Assembly: GCF_001552415.1 (NCBI RefSeq)
Contig: NZ_BCRD01000004.1
Location: forward strand, 124,001-188,000
DNA length: 64,000 bases
Origin: Corynebacterium xerosis NBRC 16721 = ATCC 373
Lineage (GTDB): Bacteria > Actinomycetota > Actinomycetes > Mycobacteriales > Mycobacteriaceae
Direction of reading: 5' to 3'
Below the pieces are notes generated by a model. It saw only the letters and a program-made list of their open reading frames with translations. It ran no database searches and was not told the origin of the DNA. A program made the position numbers and the translations under genes. This document shows, in pieces, positions 8,222-17,446 of this stretch; within the stretch, counting starts at the first letter, position 1; each line of letters begins with the position of its first letter.

Positions 8222-9031
8222 ATGGAGCATCCCGCGTATAGCCAACTGCGTCCCATCACCGAGTCGGTCGGCGTCGTCCTGTGCCCGAACCCCAGTTACA
8301 GCTCGCTGGAGGGCACGAACGCCTACATCATCAAGGCGGAGGGCGACGAGCGCAGCATCGTCGTCGATCCCGGCCCGGAGGACGAGGGCCATCTCAACGT
8401 CCTGCACCGTTACGCGGGCGACGTCGCGCTGATTCTGCTGACGCACCGCCACGGCGACCACGCCGATGGCGCGCACCGTTTCCGCCAGCTCACCGGCGCC
8501 CCCGTCCGGGCGCTGGACGAGCGGTACTGCTCCGGCAACGAGGAGCCGCTGAAGGACGGCGAGCGCATCGTCCTCGATGGCGTGACCCCGCAGGTGGAGG
8601 TCGTGGCGACCCCGGGCCACACCGCCGATTCCGTCTGCTTCTTCGTGCACACCGGCGGCGGCGACGATGACGTCGAGGGCATCATGACCGGCGACACCAT
8701 CGCCGGCCGCCACACCACCATGATCTCGGAGACCGACGGCGATCTCGGCGAGTACATCAAGACGCTGCAGATGCTCGAGGAACGCGGCGCCGGCGTGCGC
8801 CTGCTGCCGGGCCACGGCGAGGATCTGCCGGACATCACGGTGATGACGCGGAAGTACATCGAGCGCCGCGAGCAGCGCCTGGTGCAGGTCAAGGATGCGC
8901 TGAACAAGCTGGGCGAGGACGCCACCGTCGGCCAGGTCGTCGACGAGATCTACACCGACGTCGACCCGGTGCTGCGCCACGCCGCCGAGCAGTCGACCCG
9001 CGTGACCATGCGGTACCTCCAGGCGCAGTAG
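8222..9031 (+). CDS. Metallo-beta-lactamase fold hydrolase
   Basis: A 269-residue hydrolase with the zinc-binding signature HRHGDH at about residues 75-80, further ligands in GHTADS and the acidic GDTIAG segment. The C-terminal 60 residues form the winged-helix-like extension of the RNase Z/LACTB2 subgroup. The substrate is unknown; it is the counterpart of mycobacterial Rv3677c, next to crp. ATG 8222 has TAGGAT 7 nt upstream and no ribosome site (leaderless prediction). The gene is convergent with glxR. Confidence 0.85.
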   Translation: MEHPAYSQLRPITESVGVVLCPNPSYSSLEGTNAYIIKAEGDERSIVVDPGPEDEGHLNVLHRYAGDVALILLTHRHGDHADGAHRFRQLTGAPVRALDERYCSGNEEPLKDGERIVLDGVTPQVEVVATPGHTADSVCFFVHTGGGDDDVEGIMTGDTIAGRHTTMISETDGDLGEYIKTLQMLEERGAGVRLLPGHGEDLPDITVMTRKYIERREQRLVQVKDALNKLGEDATVGQVVDEIYTDVDPVLRHAAEQSTRVTMRYLQAQ

Positions 9032-9047
9032 CTCCGCCCGTCCCCGC

Positions 9048-9076
9048 CCGTCCCCGCTCCTTCTTGGCGGGGACGG
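9048..9076. terminator. Hairpin between convergent MBL gene and glxR
   Basis: A perfect 10-bp stem CCGTCCCCGC / GCGGGGACGG with a 9-base loop (TCCTTCTTG). There is no U tract, so termination strength is uncertain. A copy of the 11-bp repeat (9096-9106) follows 20 bp later. Confidence 0.55.
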
Positions 9077-9156
9077 CGGGCAACGGACAACGCCTCGTCG
9101 CAAAGCATGCGGCGGGGCGAAGTGCGTGCCGGGCCCGAATGGCCCGGCCGTGCGAT

Positions 9157-9846
9157 CTAGCGGGCTCGGCGGGCGAGGCGCTCCGTGTCGCAGATGACCA
9201 CGGACTTGCCCTCGAGGCGGATCCAGCCGCGGTGCGCGAACTCGGCGAGCGCCTTGTTCACGGTCTCGCGGGACGCGCCGACGAGCTGCGCGATCTCTTC
9301 CTGCGTGAGGTCGTGGGTGACGCGGAGGTTCGCGCCCTCCTGCGTGCCGAAGCGGTTCGCCAGCTGCAGCAGCGCCTTGGCCACGCGGCCGGGGACGTCG
9401 GTGAAGATGAGGTCGGCCAGCGAGTTGTTGGTGCGGCGCAGGCGGCGGGCCAGCATGCGCAGCAGCTGGGCGGAAATGTCCGGGTGATCGTCGATCCAGC
9501 GGTGCAGCAGGTCGGAGTTCATCGACGCGGCGGTGACCTCGGTGACGCACACGGCCGCGGAGGTGCGCGGGCCGGGGTCGAAGATGGACAGCTCGCCGAA
9601 CATGTCGGAGGGGCCCATGATGGTCAGCAGGTTCTCGCGGCCGTCGGAGGAGTGGCGCGCGAGTTTCACCTTGCCGTCGATGATGATGTACAGGCGGTCG
9701 CCCGGCTCACCCTCGTTGAAGATGGTGGTTCCCCGGGGGAAGCGCACGGTTTCCAGCTCGTTCAACAGGTTCTGGACCGCTTCCGGGTCGACTCCCTGGA
9801 AGACTCCCGCGCGGGAGAGGATCTCCTGTACATCGTCCACGGTCAT
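9157..9846 (-). CDS. glxR: cAMP-binding global regulator GlxR (CRP family)
   Basis: A 229-residue CRP/FNR-family activator-repressor. The cyclic-nucleotide pocket is intact: FGELS at about 83-87 and the phosphate-binding R94-T95-S96 segment. The C-terminal winged helix has the recognition stretch [17 protein letters not shown] near 177-193. It is the corynebacterial master regulator of carbon metabolism, binding TGTGA-N6-TCACA sites as a cAMP-bound dimer. The cyclase that would supply cAMP is at 30.4 kb. The ATG has a clear AGGAG site, in contrast to its many leaderless neighbours, and a 5' leader of roughly 110 nt is implied by the -10 box TAGAGT (9969-9964). Confidence 0.95.
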   Translation of the reverse strand: MTVDDVQEILSRAGVFQGVDPEAVQNLLNELETVRFPRGTTIFNEGEPGDRLYIIIDGKVKLARHSSDGRENLLTIMGPSDMFGELSIFDPGPRTSAAVCVTEVTAASMNSDLLHRWIDDHPDISAQLLRMLARRLRRTNNSLADLIFTDVPGRVAKALLQLANRFGTQEGANLRVTHDLTQEEIAQLVGASRETVNKALAEFAHRGWIRLEGKSVVICDTERLARRAR

Positions 9847-10276
9847 GTTCTCCTGTCCTGTCGCGTGCCAGAATCGCGGCGTTGATTGTTAAGGTGGGGC
9901 GCACCGGTTCGCGGCACGCCGCAGTTCAGCGGCGTCTGGCCGCTCAGTGCTGTGACGAATCCCACTCTAGGTGAATATCCTCTTTGATGGGGAGGGGGCG
10001 GAGCGCAAACCGGGGATTTTTCCGCTTTGCGACGGCCCGCGTGCGACATCGGGCGCCGGGGAACCCCCGGTGAGGCCGTTATGGGGGCGATTTCGGGCGA
10101 GGGGCGCGGTTGGCGGGGAGGGGTGCGGGTGCGCCCGCCGGATGCCCCCGTAGTGAGGGGAGAGGAGCCGATCGCGGGCGGGGCGGTCGCCCGCCCGACG
10201 GTGTAAAGCAGGTGCGGCCCGGATCACGCGTCCCGGATCGCGCGGGGCGATCCGGGCGGGCCGCTAGGATGTGGCC
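9847..10276. other. Divergent region glxR / nth
   Basis: About 430 bp. On the minus strand TAGAGT (9969-9964) is the likely glxR -10 box. TGTGACGAATCCCACT at 9946-9961 is a poor match to a GlxR site (second half 3 of 5), so autoregulation is possible but weakly supported. One 11-bp repeat lies at 10024-10034, after TTTTTCC. On the plus strand TAGGAT (10265-10270) is the nth -10 box. No other gene was seen. Confidence 0.45.
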
Positions 10277-11131
10277 ATGTCCGCCGACCCGACGCCAGTG
10301 CCGCAGCCGACCCGCCCCGAGGGGTCGCTGACGGGCACGCGGCGTCGCAAGCCGGGGACGCACCCGGCCGCCAAAGGCGCGGAAACGCGCCGCGGCATGG
10401 TGCGCCGGGCCCGGCGGGTCAACCGGACCCTGGCGGTGGCGTACCCGGACGCGCATTGCGAGCTGGATTTCCGGGACCCGTACGAGCTGACCGTGGCCAC
10501 GATCCTGTCGGCGCAGTGCACCGACGTTCGGGTCAACATGGTCACGCCGCGTTTGTTCGCCGCGTTCTCCGATCCGGTGGCGCTGGCCGGCGCGGACGTC
10601 GCGGTGGTCGAGGAGATCATCCGGTCGACGGGGTTCTACCGCGCCAAGGCGGCGAACATCATCGGCTTCGCCCAGGGCGTGGTGGAGCGGTTCGACGGCG
10701 AGGTGCCGGGGTCGCTGGAGGCGCTGACGTCGCTGCCGGGCGTGGGCCGCAAGACCGCCAACGTGGTGCTGGGCAATGCTTTCGGGGTGCCCGGGCTGAC
10801 CGTCGACACGCATTTCGGCCGGTTGGTGCGGCGCCTTGGATTCACGGCGGAGGAGGACCCGGTCCGCGTGGAGCGCGAGATGATGGAGATCATCGAGCGC
10901 CGCGAGTGGACGTGGTTCTCGCACCGCATCATCTTCCACGGCCGCCGCGTGTGCCATTCGCGGCGTGCGGCGTGCGGAGCCTGTTTCCTGGCGGCGGACT
11001 GCCCGTCGTATGGTCTGGCCGGGCCCGCCGAACCGGAGACGGCGGAGAAGCTGATCAAGTCCCCGGACCGCGGCCATCTGCTGGCCATGGCGGGGCTCGG
11101 CGACGAACAACGTGAGGACGTGACGGCGTGA
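10277..11131 (+). CDS. nth: Endonuclease III
   Basis: A 284-residue base-excision repair enzyme that removes oxidised pyrimidines and nicks the strand. The helix-hairpin-helix [11 protein letters not shown] carries the catalytic Lys, and VDTHFGRL gives the catalytic Asp. The cluster ligands follow the family spacing C-x6-C-x2-C-x5-C ([17 protein letters not shown]). A basic 35-residue N-terminal extension precedes the domain. ATG 10277 has TAGGAT 6 nt upstream, indicating a leaderless mRNA. The stop overlaps the next gene by GTGA, starting a four-gene coupled run to 13.75 kb. Confidence 0.95.
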   Translation: MSADPTPVPQPTRPEGSLTGTRRRKPGTHPAAKGAETRRGMVRRARRVNRTLAVAYPDAHCELDFRDPYELTVATILSAQCTDVRVNMVTPRLFAAFSDPVALAGADVAVVEEIIRSTGFYRAKAANIIGFAQGVVERFDGEVPGSLEALTSLPGVGRKTANVVLGNAFGVPGLTVDTHFGRLVRRLGFTAEEDPVRVEREMMEIIERREWTWFSHRIIFHGRRVCHSRRAACGACFLAADCPSYGLAGPAEPETAEKLIKSPDRGHLLAMAGLGDEQREDVTA

Positions 11132-11796
11132 ACGACGACAACGGACGCGAGCCCGTGGGGCCGGTGTCGGTGCCCAGGGGATCGGCGAGGACGTCGACGA
11201 TCATCGCGGTTCTGGTGGCCGTCATCGGCACCGTGGCGGTGCTGTGGTTCGCGGTGTCCCAGACCATGGGCGGCGGTGCCGATGCGACGGCCGAGGGCGA
11301 CGAGCCCTTGATGGAGGACGTCGTGGCCGAGCGCCCCGAATGCCCCGAGGCCGCGCCGGGCGTCACCGGTGCCGGTCCGCTGGCCGGGGTGTCGCTGCCG
11401 TGCCTGGGAGCCGGGCAGCAGGGCGAGATCGATCTCGGCGCCGCGCTGGCGGGCAAGCCCGCCGTGGTCAACGTGTGGGCGTGGAACTGCGCGCCGTGCC
11501 GCGAGGAGCTGCCGGTGCTGGAGGAGTGGGCGGCGGCCAACCCCGACGTCCGCGTCGTCGGCGTTCAGGCCGCCACCAGCGAGTCCCGGGGCTCGGCGCT
11601 GCTGGAGGACCTCGGCGTGGAGACGTTCGTGTCCTACCAGGACGGTTTCGACGCCGTCGGTCCCGTGCTGGAGCTGCCGCGGGTCGTGCCCATCACCGTG
11701 GTGCTGCGCGCCGACGGTTCGGTGGCCGAGGTGCTGCCGCGGGCATTCGATTCCGTCGACGACCTCGACGCCGCCGTCCGCGGGGCGCTCGCGTGA
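11128..11796 (+). CDS. TlpA/ResA-like thiol-disulfide protein
   Basis: A 222-residue membrane-anchored thioredoxin-fold protein. A transmembrane segment at about residues 24-44 is followed by an extracytoplasmic domain whose redox motif is C121-A-P-C124 in [11 protein letters not shown]. The family reduces or exchanges disulfides outside the membrane (cytochrome c maturation, envelope proteins). The GTG start overlaps the nth stop by 4 bp and the stop overlaps the Nudix gene by 4 bp, so translation is coupled. The position in front of a MarP-type protease is conserved in related genera. Confidence 0.85.
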   Translation: MNDDNGREPVGPVSVPRGSARTSTIIAVLVAVIGTVAVLWFAVSQTMGGGADATAEGDEPLMEDVVAERPECPEAAPGVTGAGPLAGVSLPCLGAGQQGEIDLGAALAGKPAVVNVWAWNCAPCREELPVLEEWAAANPDVRVVGVQAATSESRGSALLEDLGVETFVSYQDGFDAVGPVLELPRVVPITVVLRADGSVAEVLPRAFDSVDDLDAAVRGALA

Positions 11797-12548
11797 GGGC
11801 GGACGCCGCCGGCAGCGGCATCCAACCGGTGCGCCACCGCCTCGAGGTCGCCCCGCCGTGGCTGGCGCCGGTGCTCGGAGACGGGGAGGACCCGGGATTG
11901 ACGGCCCTTCGGCGCGCGGCGTCGACCGTCGACGAGCCGCTCGAAAACCCCGATGAATCGGCCGTCCTGGTGCTCCTCGGCGGCGACCCCGCGGCGCCGG
12001 AACGCCCCGACGATGCGCTGGTGGTGCTCACGCACCGGGCTCCGACCCTGCGCAGGCACGCCGGGCAGATGTCCTTCCCCGGCGGGCGCCGCGACCCCGG
12101 CGACCGCGACGCCGTGCACACCGCGCTGCGCGAAGCGGAGGAGGAAACCGGGCTGCGGCCCGACGCCGTCACGCCGCTGAAGGTCCTCGACCCCATCGAC
12201 ATCAGCCGCACCGGCTTCGCCGTGCACCCCGTGCTGGCGTACTGGCACGAACCCCATGACCTGCGCGCCATGGACCCCAACGAAACCGCCGAAGTGCTGC
12301 CCGTGCGCATCAGCGACCTGGTCGACCCCGCCAACCGGATCCGCGTCGGCTGGGAATCGTGGAACGGGCCGGCGTTCCGCGTCGGCGACTTCGTCGTGTG
12401 GGGGTTCACCGGCGGCGTCCTCGATCACCTGCTGGAAGGCGCCGGCTGGGCGGAGCCGTGGGATGATGGCACGGTGCTGGACTTGCGCGAGACGCTCGCG
12501 AAGTCCGCGAACCGGGAAACCTTCGGCATGGACGGGACCAGACGATGA
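11793..12548 (+). CDS. Nudix hydrolase (CoA pyrophosphatase type)
   Basis: A 251-residue Nudix protein. The Nudix box runs from GGRRDPGD through REAEEETGL at about residues 96-118, preceded by the RRHAGQMSFPGG segment typical of the CoA-diphosphatase subgroup (YeaB/NudL). It would split CoA or related diphosphates in the cytoplasm. GTG 11793 overlaps the previous stop, and the TGA overlaps the ATG of the MarP-like gene. The last 40 residues are not conserved-looking and could be variable. Confidence 0.85.
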   Translation: MRADAAGSGIQPVRHRLEVAPPWLAPVLGDGEDPGLTALRRAASTVDEPLENPDESAVLVLLGGDPAAPERPDDALVVLTHRAPTLRRHAGQMSFPGGRRDPGDRDAVHTALREAEEETGLRPDAVTPLKVLDPIDISRTGFAVHPVLAYWHEPHDLRAMDPNETAEVLPVRISDLVDPANRIRVGWESWNGPAFRVGDFVVWGFTGGVLDHLLEGAGWAEPWDDGTVLDLRETLAKSANRETFGMDGTRR

Positions 12549-13750
12549 TGGCGGCGATGAGCGGCGGAATCGTGCTCGACGTGCTGCTGATGCTCGCCGT
12601 CCTCGGCGCGATGGCCCTGGGCTGGCGGCAGGGGGCCGTCGCGGCGCTGCTGTCGATCATCGGCGTCGTCGCCGGCGGCATCGTCGGCCTGGAGCTCGCG
12701 CCCATCGCCATGGACCTGGTGGAGGGACGCGCGGCCCGGCTGATCGTCGGCGTCGGCGTGCTCATCGGGCTGGTCATCGTCGGCCACATGGTCGGCGCGG
12801 TGGCCGGGCAGTCGCTGCGCAACCGCATGCGCTCGCCCATGGCCGTGGGCCTCGACTCCGGATTCGGCGCCGTGGTGCAGGGCGTGGCCACGCTGCTGGT
12901 GGCCTGGATGGTGGCGTTGCCGCTGGCCACCGTGATGCCAGGGCAGGTCGGCGACTCCGTGCGCGAATCGACCGTCCTTGCCACCGTCGACGGCGTCGCG
13001 CCCGAGTCCTGGGCGGGGCTGCCGTCGTCGATCGTGCGCCGCATCGACGATTCCGGCGTGCCCGCCGTCATCGCGCCCTTCGACCAGCGGCCCGTCCACG
13101 ACGACACCCCCGCTGACCCGGCGGTCATCGACCAGGCCGTGGTGGACCGCATCCGGCCGTCCATCGTCCGCGTGCTCGGCGAGGCGCCGCAGTGCCGCCG
13201 CCTGCTGCAGGGCACCGGTTTCGTGGTGGCGCCGGATCTGGTGGTCACCAACGCCCACGTCGTCGCCGGAGTGGAGACCGTGCGCCTGGAAACCGTCGCC
13301 GGCATGGCCGATGCCCGCGTGGTGTACTTCGATCCGCTCGACGACATCGCAATCCTCCGCGCCTGGGACCTGCCGCTGGATCCGCTGCCGTGGGCGCCGG
13401 AGGAGGGCGCGCCGGGCGACGGCGCGGTGGTGCTCGGCTTCCCCGAGTCCGGCCCGTTCACGGCGACCGCCGCGCGCATCGAGGAAAAGCTGCTGATCCG
13501 CGGCCCCGACATCTACGCCGCCAGCCGCCACGACCGCGAGGCCTACGTGCTGCGGTCCGACGTCCGGCACGGCAACTCCGGCGGCCCGCTGATCACCCCG
13601 CAGGGTGAGGCGCTGGGCGTGGTCTTCGGCGCGGGCGTCAACGACGACCAGACCGGTTACGCGTTGACCGCCGCGGAAGCCCGGGCCCACATCGACGCCG
13701 CCGGGGGCCTCATCGAGGCCGCCGACACCCGGGAGTGCGTGGCCCAGTAG
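12545..13750 (+). CDS. marP: MarP-like membrane serine protease
   Basis: A 401-residue protease. Four hydrophobic helices (about residues 8-125, CvpA/colicin V production-like) are followed by an extracytoplasmic trypsin-like domain with His238 (NAHVVAG), Asp267 (DDIAIL) and Ser345 (HGNSGGPL), so the triad is complete. In Mycobacterium tuberculosis MarP protects against acid and oxidative stress, and a disulfide stabilises the active form. Cysteines at CRRL and near the C-terminus (REC) fit that picture, and the upstream thioredoxin-like gene could maintain it. Start ATG 12545 overlaps the Nudix stop. Confidence 0.88.
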   Translation: MMAAMSGGIVLDVLLMLAVLGAMALGWRQGAVAALLSIIGVVAGGIVGLELAPIAMDLVEGRAARLIVGVGVLIGLVIVGHMVGAVAGQSLRNRMRSPMAVGLDSGFGAVVQGVATLLVAWMVALPLATVMPGQVGDSVRESTVLATVDGVAPESWAGLPSSIVRRIDDSGVPAVIAPFDQRPVHDDTPADPAVIDQAVVDRIRPSIVRVLGEAPQCRRLLQGTGFVVAPDLVVTNAHVVAGVETVRLETVAGMADARVVYFDPLDDIAILRAWDLPLDPLPWAPEEGAPGDGAVVLGFPESGPFTATAARIEEKLLIRGPDIYAASRHDREAYVLRSDVRHGNSGGPLITPQGEALGVVFGAGVNDDQTGYALTAAEARAHIDAAGGLIEAADTRECVAQ

Positions 13751-13825
13751 ATCCTGGGCACGCCGCGGCCCGGAGATGCCGCGGACCGGGCGGAGTGAGA
13801 TCGGGTTGCGCCCGATCGGGCAAGG

Positions 13826-14779
13826 TCAGATCAGGTCCGGGTGCTCCCGGCGCACGGCCGCGACGATCACCTCGGCGACTTCGTCGGGGGCCTCCAACGG
13901 CGGGTGATGGCCCACGCCGGGCAGCATCACCGTCTCGAGGGCATGGGACTCCGCCAGCGACCGCCGCGAGACGAGCGGATCGCCGGCGCCGACGACGATC
14001 CACGTCGGCGGCATGGCCGCCCCCGACAACGAGGACATCCAGCGGTGCCACGACGGGCCGGTCGGGGAGGCGAGCCATTCCAGGTGCCGCAGGGCGGGGG
14101 ACAGCGCACCGGCCCGCAGCGACGCGTCCATCAGCCGGGCCGATTCCCGGCCCTCCGGGGTCTCGGCGAAACCCGGCCCCGACAGCTTCATCGAATCGGC
14201 GACGATGCCCCGGGCCGAACGGCCCCCGCGGCCGAGCCTGCCGAACATGGTCGCGTGCTTGCCGAAGGACCATGACGCCCTGAGCGGCTTGGAGAAGGGA
14301 CGGCGCAGCGCTTCCCGTCGCCAAGCAACCGGATGCGGCATGCCGCAGGCCACCACGCCCGACACCAGCCGGGGCGCGCGGGCGGCCAGCGTCCACGCCA
14401 CCAACGAGCCGTAACCCTGGCCCACCACGATCGCGCTGGAGTGGCCCAGCGCGCGGATGAGCCCCGCCGCATCATCGGCGGCGGCGTCGGGCCGGTAACC
14501 CGACGGCGTCCGATCCGACGTGCCGTACCCGCGAAGCGACACCGCCACGGCATGGACGGGCAGGTCCGTCAGCAACGGCAGCACCCGCCGCCAATCGAAC
14601 CAGCCGCCCGTGGCGGAATGCAGGAAAAGAACCAGCGGAAACGACGAAGCCCCGCACTCGGCGACGTGGAGCCGCTGGCCGCGGACGTGGACCATGCGAT
14701 GGGTCCACGGTCCGTCCAGCAGCACGTCGTCGGGGTGCGGGGCGGGGGCGTCGGCGCCGCCGGGAAGTTCGGTGTTCAC
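13826..14779 (-). CDS. Alpha/beta hydrolase lacking the usual nucleophile
   Basis: A 317-residue alpha/beta-hydrolase-fold protein close to the epoxide hydrolase-like gene found at this place in corynebacteria and mycobacteria. The oxyanion segment (FLHSATGGWFDW), the acid-bearing loop (VVGAGDPLVS) and the histidine (GVGHHPPLEAP, about 289) are present. The nucleophile elbow reads VGQGYGSL, so the residue normally Ser or Asp is Gly at about 122. Hydrolysis by the standard mechanism would then be lost; the adjacent Ser is one position too far. GTG 14779 is preceded by a GAGGA site. The 3' end faces the MarP gene. Confidence 0.75.
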   Translation of the reverse strand: MNTELPGGADAPAPHPDDVLLDGPWTHRMVHVRGQRLHVAECGASSFPLVLFLHSATGGWFDWRRVLPLLTDLPVHAVAVSLRGYGTSDRTPSGYRPDAAADDAAGLIRALGHSSAIVVGQGYGSLVAWTLAARAPRLVSGVVACGMPHPVAWRREALRRPFSKPLRASWSFGKHATMFGRLGRGGRSARGIVADSMKLSGPGFAETPEGRESARLMDASLRAGALSPALRHLEWLASPTGPSWHRWMSSLSGAAMPPTWIVVGAGDPLVSRRSLAESHALETVMLPGVGHHPPLEAPDEVAEVIVAAVRREHPDLI

Positions 14780-14835
14780 CGCGTCATTCCTCGCGTCGAA
14801 GCCGGTGACCGGAAGGCGCTCGCGCGCCGGCCGGT

Positions 14836-15357
14836 CTAGGTGTACAGGCCGTCGGCGGTGGCGTGCGACGGGTTGCGCGAGGCGTTGCCGCTGGACGGGA
14901 TGACCGTCTTGAGCTCCTGCACGGACTGGATGGTCTTCTCCGGCTTGCCGACCTTCTTGACCTTCTGCAGGCCGAGGAACGCCGCGACGCCCGCGATGAC
15001 CAGCATGAGCACGAACACGATGAGGAACGCCGCCCAACGCGGCAGCCACTCGGCGATGAGCTCGGCGAGGAAGAAGAACAGGAAGAACGAGGAGTACAGG
15101 GCCACGACGCCGGCCACGGCGAAGAACCCGGCGCCGACGCCGGCCTTCTTGGCCTCGCCCGCGAGCTCGGCCTTGGCCAGCTCGACCTCGGCGCGGACCA
15201 GCGACGAAACCTGCGCGGACGCGGACTGCACCAGGGTGCCGATGCTGGCCTCGCCCGGGGCGTGGGTGTCCACGTCGCTCAGCGGCACGGCCGTCACGCG
15301 CGGCGACACGGACTCGCTGCCGTCCGTGAAAAGGCCCTTCTTGTTGTCGCTGTTCAC
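14836..15357 (-). CDS. Phage-holin-superfamily (DUF1469) membrane protein
   Basis: A 173-residue protein of the actinobacterial Actino_PHS/DUF1469 type. An acidic N-terminal 45 residues are followed by an amphipathic helix (VQSASAQVSSLVRAEVELAK) and two transmembrane helices at about residues 80-100 and 108-130, then a basic, Ser-rich tail. The role is unknown; homologues usually sit next to the alpha/beta hydrolase, as here. GTG 15357 has an AGGAGG ribosome site 6 nt upstream. It lies 56 bp before the hydrolase on the same strand, so co-transcription is likely. Confidence 0.75.
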   Translation of the reverse strand: MNSDNKKGLFTDGSESVSPRVTAVPLSDVDTHAPGEASIGTLVQSASAQVSSLVRAEVELAKAELAGEAKKAGVGAGFFAVAGVVALYSSFFLFFFLAELIAEWLPRWAAFLIVFVLMLVIAGVAAFLGLQKVKKVGKPEKTIQSVQELKTVIPSSGNASRNPSHATADGLYT

Positions 15358-15621
15358 GTGCGTCCTCCTGCGTAAATCGGTGCTGTACTCGGTGCGGTCG
15401 ATTGCTTGTCGATGCTGCCGGAGCCTTCGCGGGGCGGCCCGTGGGACGCCCGCTGGGGATCCGAGACGCCATTGGCAACGGCGCAACTCTCCCGGCAATA
15501 GTACCCATTGTGCCCGCCTGCGCGCGGTTGGTCCGCATTTTCACCGCGATTCACCCCGCGGTCCGCCGGCAATTCCCGGCCTTTGGCCCGGGGGCCGGGG
15601 CGCCGCCCCTAATCTGGGGAC

Positions 15622-16422
15622 ATGACCGACGGAACCACCCGACCCGATCCCCTCGCCCCGCTGATGGACCTGGAGGGCGTCGCCGAGGCCGCCGAACGCG
15701 CCGCCGAAGCCATCTCGGCGGTGCACCGCCACCGTGCCAACCTGCGCAAGTGGACCGTCACCGGCGCCGAATCGGTGCTGCGCGGCGCCCGCGCCTCCGC
15801 GTGGCTGGAGGGCGGCGAGCCGGCCCTGCCCGCCGACGGCGACGTCACCGACCCGACGCTGGCCGCTGCACTGCGCGCCGCCGACCCCATCGCCCCGGAG
15901 GCCATCGACGAAACGGTCCGCGTGTGGCGCCGCGCCCCGATCCAGGTGCTGGCCCGCCTGGCGCTCATCGCGTCGCCCACCGGCCCCGAGCTCGCCGACG
16001 CCCCCACCGACGCCCGTTCCTCCGAAGCCGGCCGCCCCGTCGGCGATGACAAATTGTCGGCGGCGATGAAGGAGCAGCGCCTGCACCTGCTGGGCGACCT
16101 GGTCTCGGGCGGCACGTCGGTCCCGGACCCCGTGTTGTCGGCCGTCGTCCACGGCGAGCTGCTGACCATGCGCCCCTTCGCCGCCAACAACGGCATCGTG
16201 GCCCGTGCGGCGTCGCGCTTGACGACGATCGCCGGCGGTTCCGACCCCCGGGGATTGGCGGTGCCGGAGGTGCACTGGACCCGCCACCGCGACGAATACC
16301 GTGCCGCCGCGGAGGCCTTCGCCTCCGGCGGCCCGGAGGGCGTGCGCCGCTGGATCCTGCTGCACCTGGCCGGGCTCGAGGCCGGTGCCGTCGAGGCGCG
16401 CGGCATCGCCGAATCGGTGTAG
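15622..16422 (+). CDS. Fic-like protein with altered active-site motif
   Basis: A 266-residue protein of the Rv3662c type. The segment VVHGELLTMRPFAANNGIVARAASR lines up with the Fic motif HPFxxGNGRxxR, but the catalytic His is Arg (about residue 184) and GNGR is NNGI. Fic enzymes transfer AMP or related groups; with these changes catalysis by the standard route is unlikely. ATG 15622 has TAATCT 6 nt upstream (leaderless). It is divergent from the holin-like gene and convergent with the HAD phosphatase. A copy of the 11-bp repeat (16217-16227) falls in the codons just after the motif. Assignment to the Fic superfamily rests on this one motif. Confidence 0.65.
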   Translation: MTDGTTRPDPLAPLMDLEGVAEAAERAAEAISAVHRHRANLRKWTVTGAESVLRGARASAWLEGGEPALPADGDVTDPTLAAALRAADPIAPEAIDETVRVWRRAPIQVLARLALIASPTGPELADAPTDARSSEAGRPVGDDKLSAAMKEQRLHLLGDLVSGGTSVPDPVLSAVVHGELLTMRPFAANNGIVARAASRLTTIAGGSDPRGLAVPEVHWTRHRDEYRAAAEAFASGGPEGVRRWILLHLAGLEAGAVEARGIAESV

Positions 16423-16461
16423 GCCCGCGCCACACGGCGGCGCGGCGAAGTGGGTTGGCGG

Positions 16462-17286
16462 TTATGCGCCGTCCCCGCCGCGTCGTGAAGCAATGATGCC
16501 CGCCACCAGCGCGGCCGCACCCACCGCCGCCGCGGCGATGCCCGTCACGCGCGGGCCCGTGCGGCGGAACAGGGGCTCGGGGTTGCGGAAGATGCGGATC
16601 GGCCAGTCGCGCTCCTCCGCGATCTTGCGCAGCGGCTTGTCCGGGTTGACCGCCACCGGGTGGCCGACGACGGAGAGCATCGGCTCATCCGTGCCCGAAT
16701 CCGAATAGGCGTAGCAGCGCGACAGGTCGTAGCCGCGGTCGGCGGCGATGCGGCGCAACTCCGCGGCCTTGTTGCCGCCGCGGCAGAAGAAGGGCACCTC
16801 GCCGGTGTAAACGCCGTCGACGACCTCCAGGCGCGTGGCCACGCACTCGCGCACGCCCAGGGCCGCGGCGATCGGCTCGACCAGCTCCGCGGCGGAGGCC
16901 GACACGATGAACACGTCGTGGCCCAGCGCCCGGTGATGCCGGATCAGCTCGATGGCCTCCTTGTACACGTACGGCGAAATCACCTGGTGCAGGGACTCTT
17001 CGGCGATGCGGCGCACGTGGTCGGCGCGCCAGCCGGTGACCATCGCCGAGAGCTGGTCGCGGGCGGCCTCCATCTGGTCGTGGTCGTGGCCGCCGGAGAT
17101 GTACATGGCCTGGCCCAGCGCCATCTGCATCATCCCCGACGGCGTGAGCAGGCCCGATTCCATGAACTGCCGCCCGAACGCGTAGGCCGAGCTGCGGGCG
17201 ATGATGGTCTTGTCCAGGTCGAAGAACGCGGCCACGGTCGACGTCGCGCGCGGCGGCGTCGGAAGGCGCTGATCTTCTGCGGTCAC
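16462..17286 (-). CDS. HAD-IB phosphatase (SerB1-like)
   Basis: A 274-residue HAD-superfamily IB hydrolase. Motif I is D23-L-D25-K-T, motif II is VSAS, and the last metal-binding motif is in YSDSGTDEPML. A C-terminal hydrophobic helix (about 245-262) and basic tail suggest attachment to the membrane. Relatives are annotated as phosphoserine phosphatase-like, but the membrane tail makes a lipid or sugar phosphate equally plausible. GTG 17286 is preferred over ATG 17298 because TATGCT lies 7 nt upstream. It is divergent from the 6C RNA and ssd. Confidence 0.82.
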   Translation of the reverse strand: MTAEDQRLPTPPRATSTVAAFFDLDKTIIARSSAYAFGRQFMESGLLTPSGMMQMALGQAMYISGGHDHDQMEAARDQLSAMVTGWRADHVRRIAEESLHQVISPYVYKEAIELIRHHRALGHDVFIVSASAAELVEPIAAALGVRECVATRLEVVDGVYTGEVPFFCRGGNKAAELRRIAADRGYDLSRCYAYSDSGTDEPMLSVVGHPVAVNPDKPLRKIAEERDWPIRIFRNPEPLFRRTGPRVTGIAAAAVGAAALVAGIIASRRGGDGA

Positions 17287-17411
17287 GGTGCCGAGCATAG
17301 CGACGTGACGGATTCACCGGGAGCGTCCGCCGTGCGCGGTGACGCTCCGCTGCAGGTGCGGGCGGTGATCCGGGGCGATTTCGAGAGCGGCGAAAGCTTT
17401 TCCCGTTCAGG

Positions 17412-17440
17412 TTGGCAGCCCTCTGGTGTTGTGTCATACT
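17412..17440 (+). promoter_or_regulatory. Promoter of the 6C RNA
   Basis: TTGGCA (17412-17417) and CATACT (17435-17440) are separated by 17 bp, a good sigma-A-type promoter. It fires into the double C-loop hairpin that follows. Confidence 0.65.
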
Positions 17441-17446
17441 TGTCCT

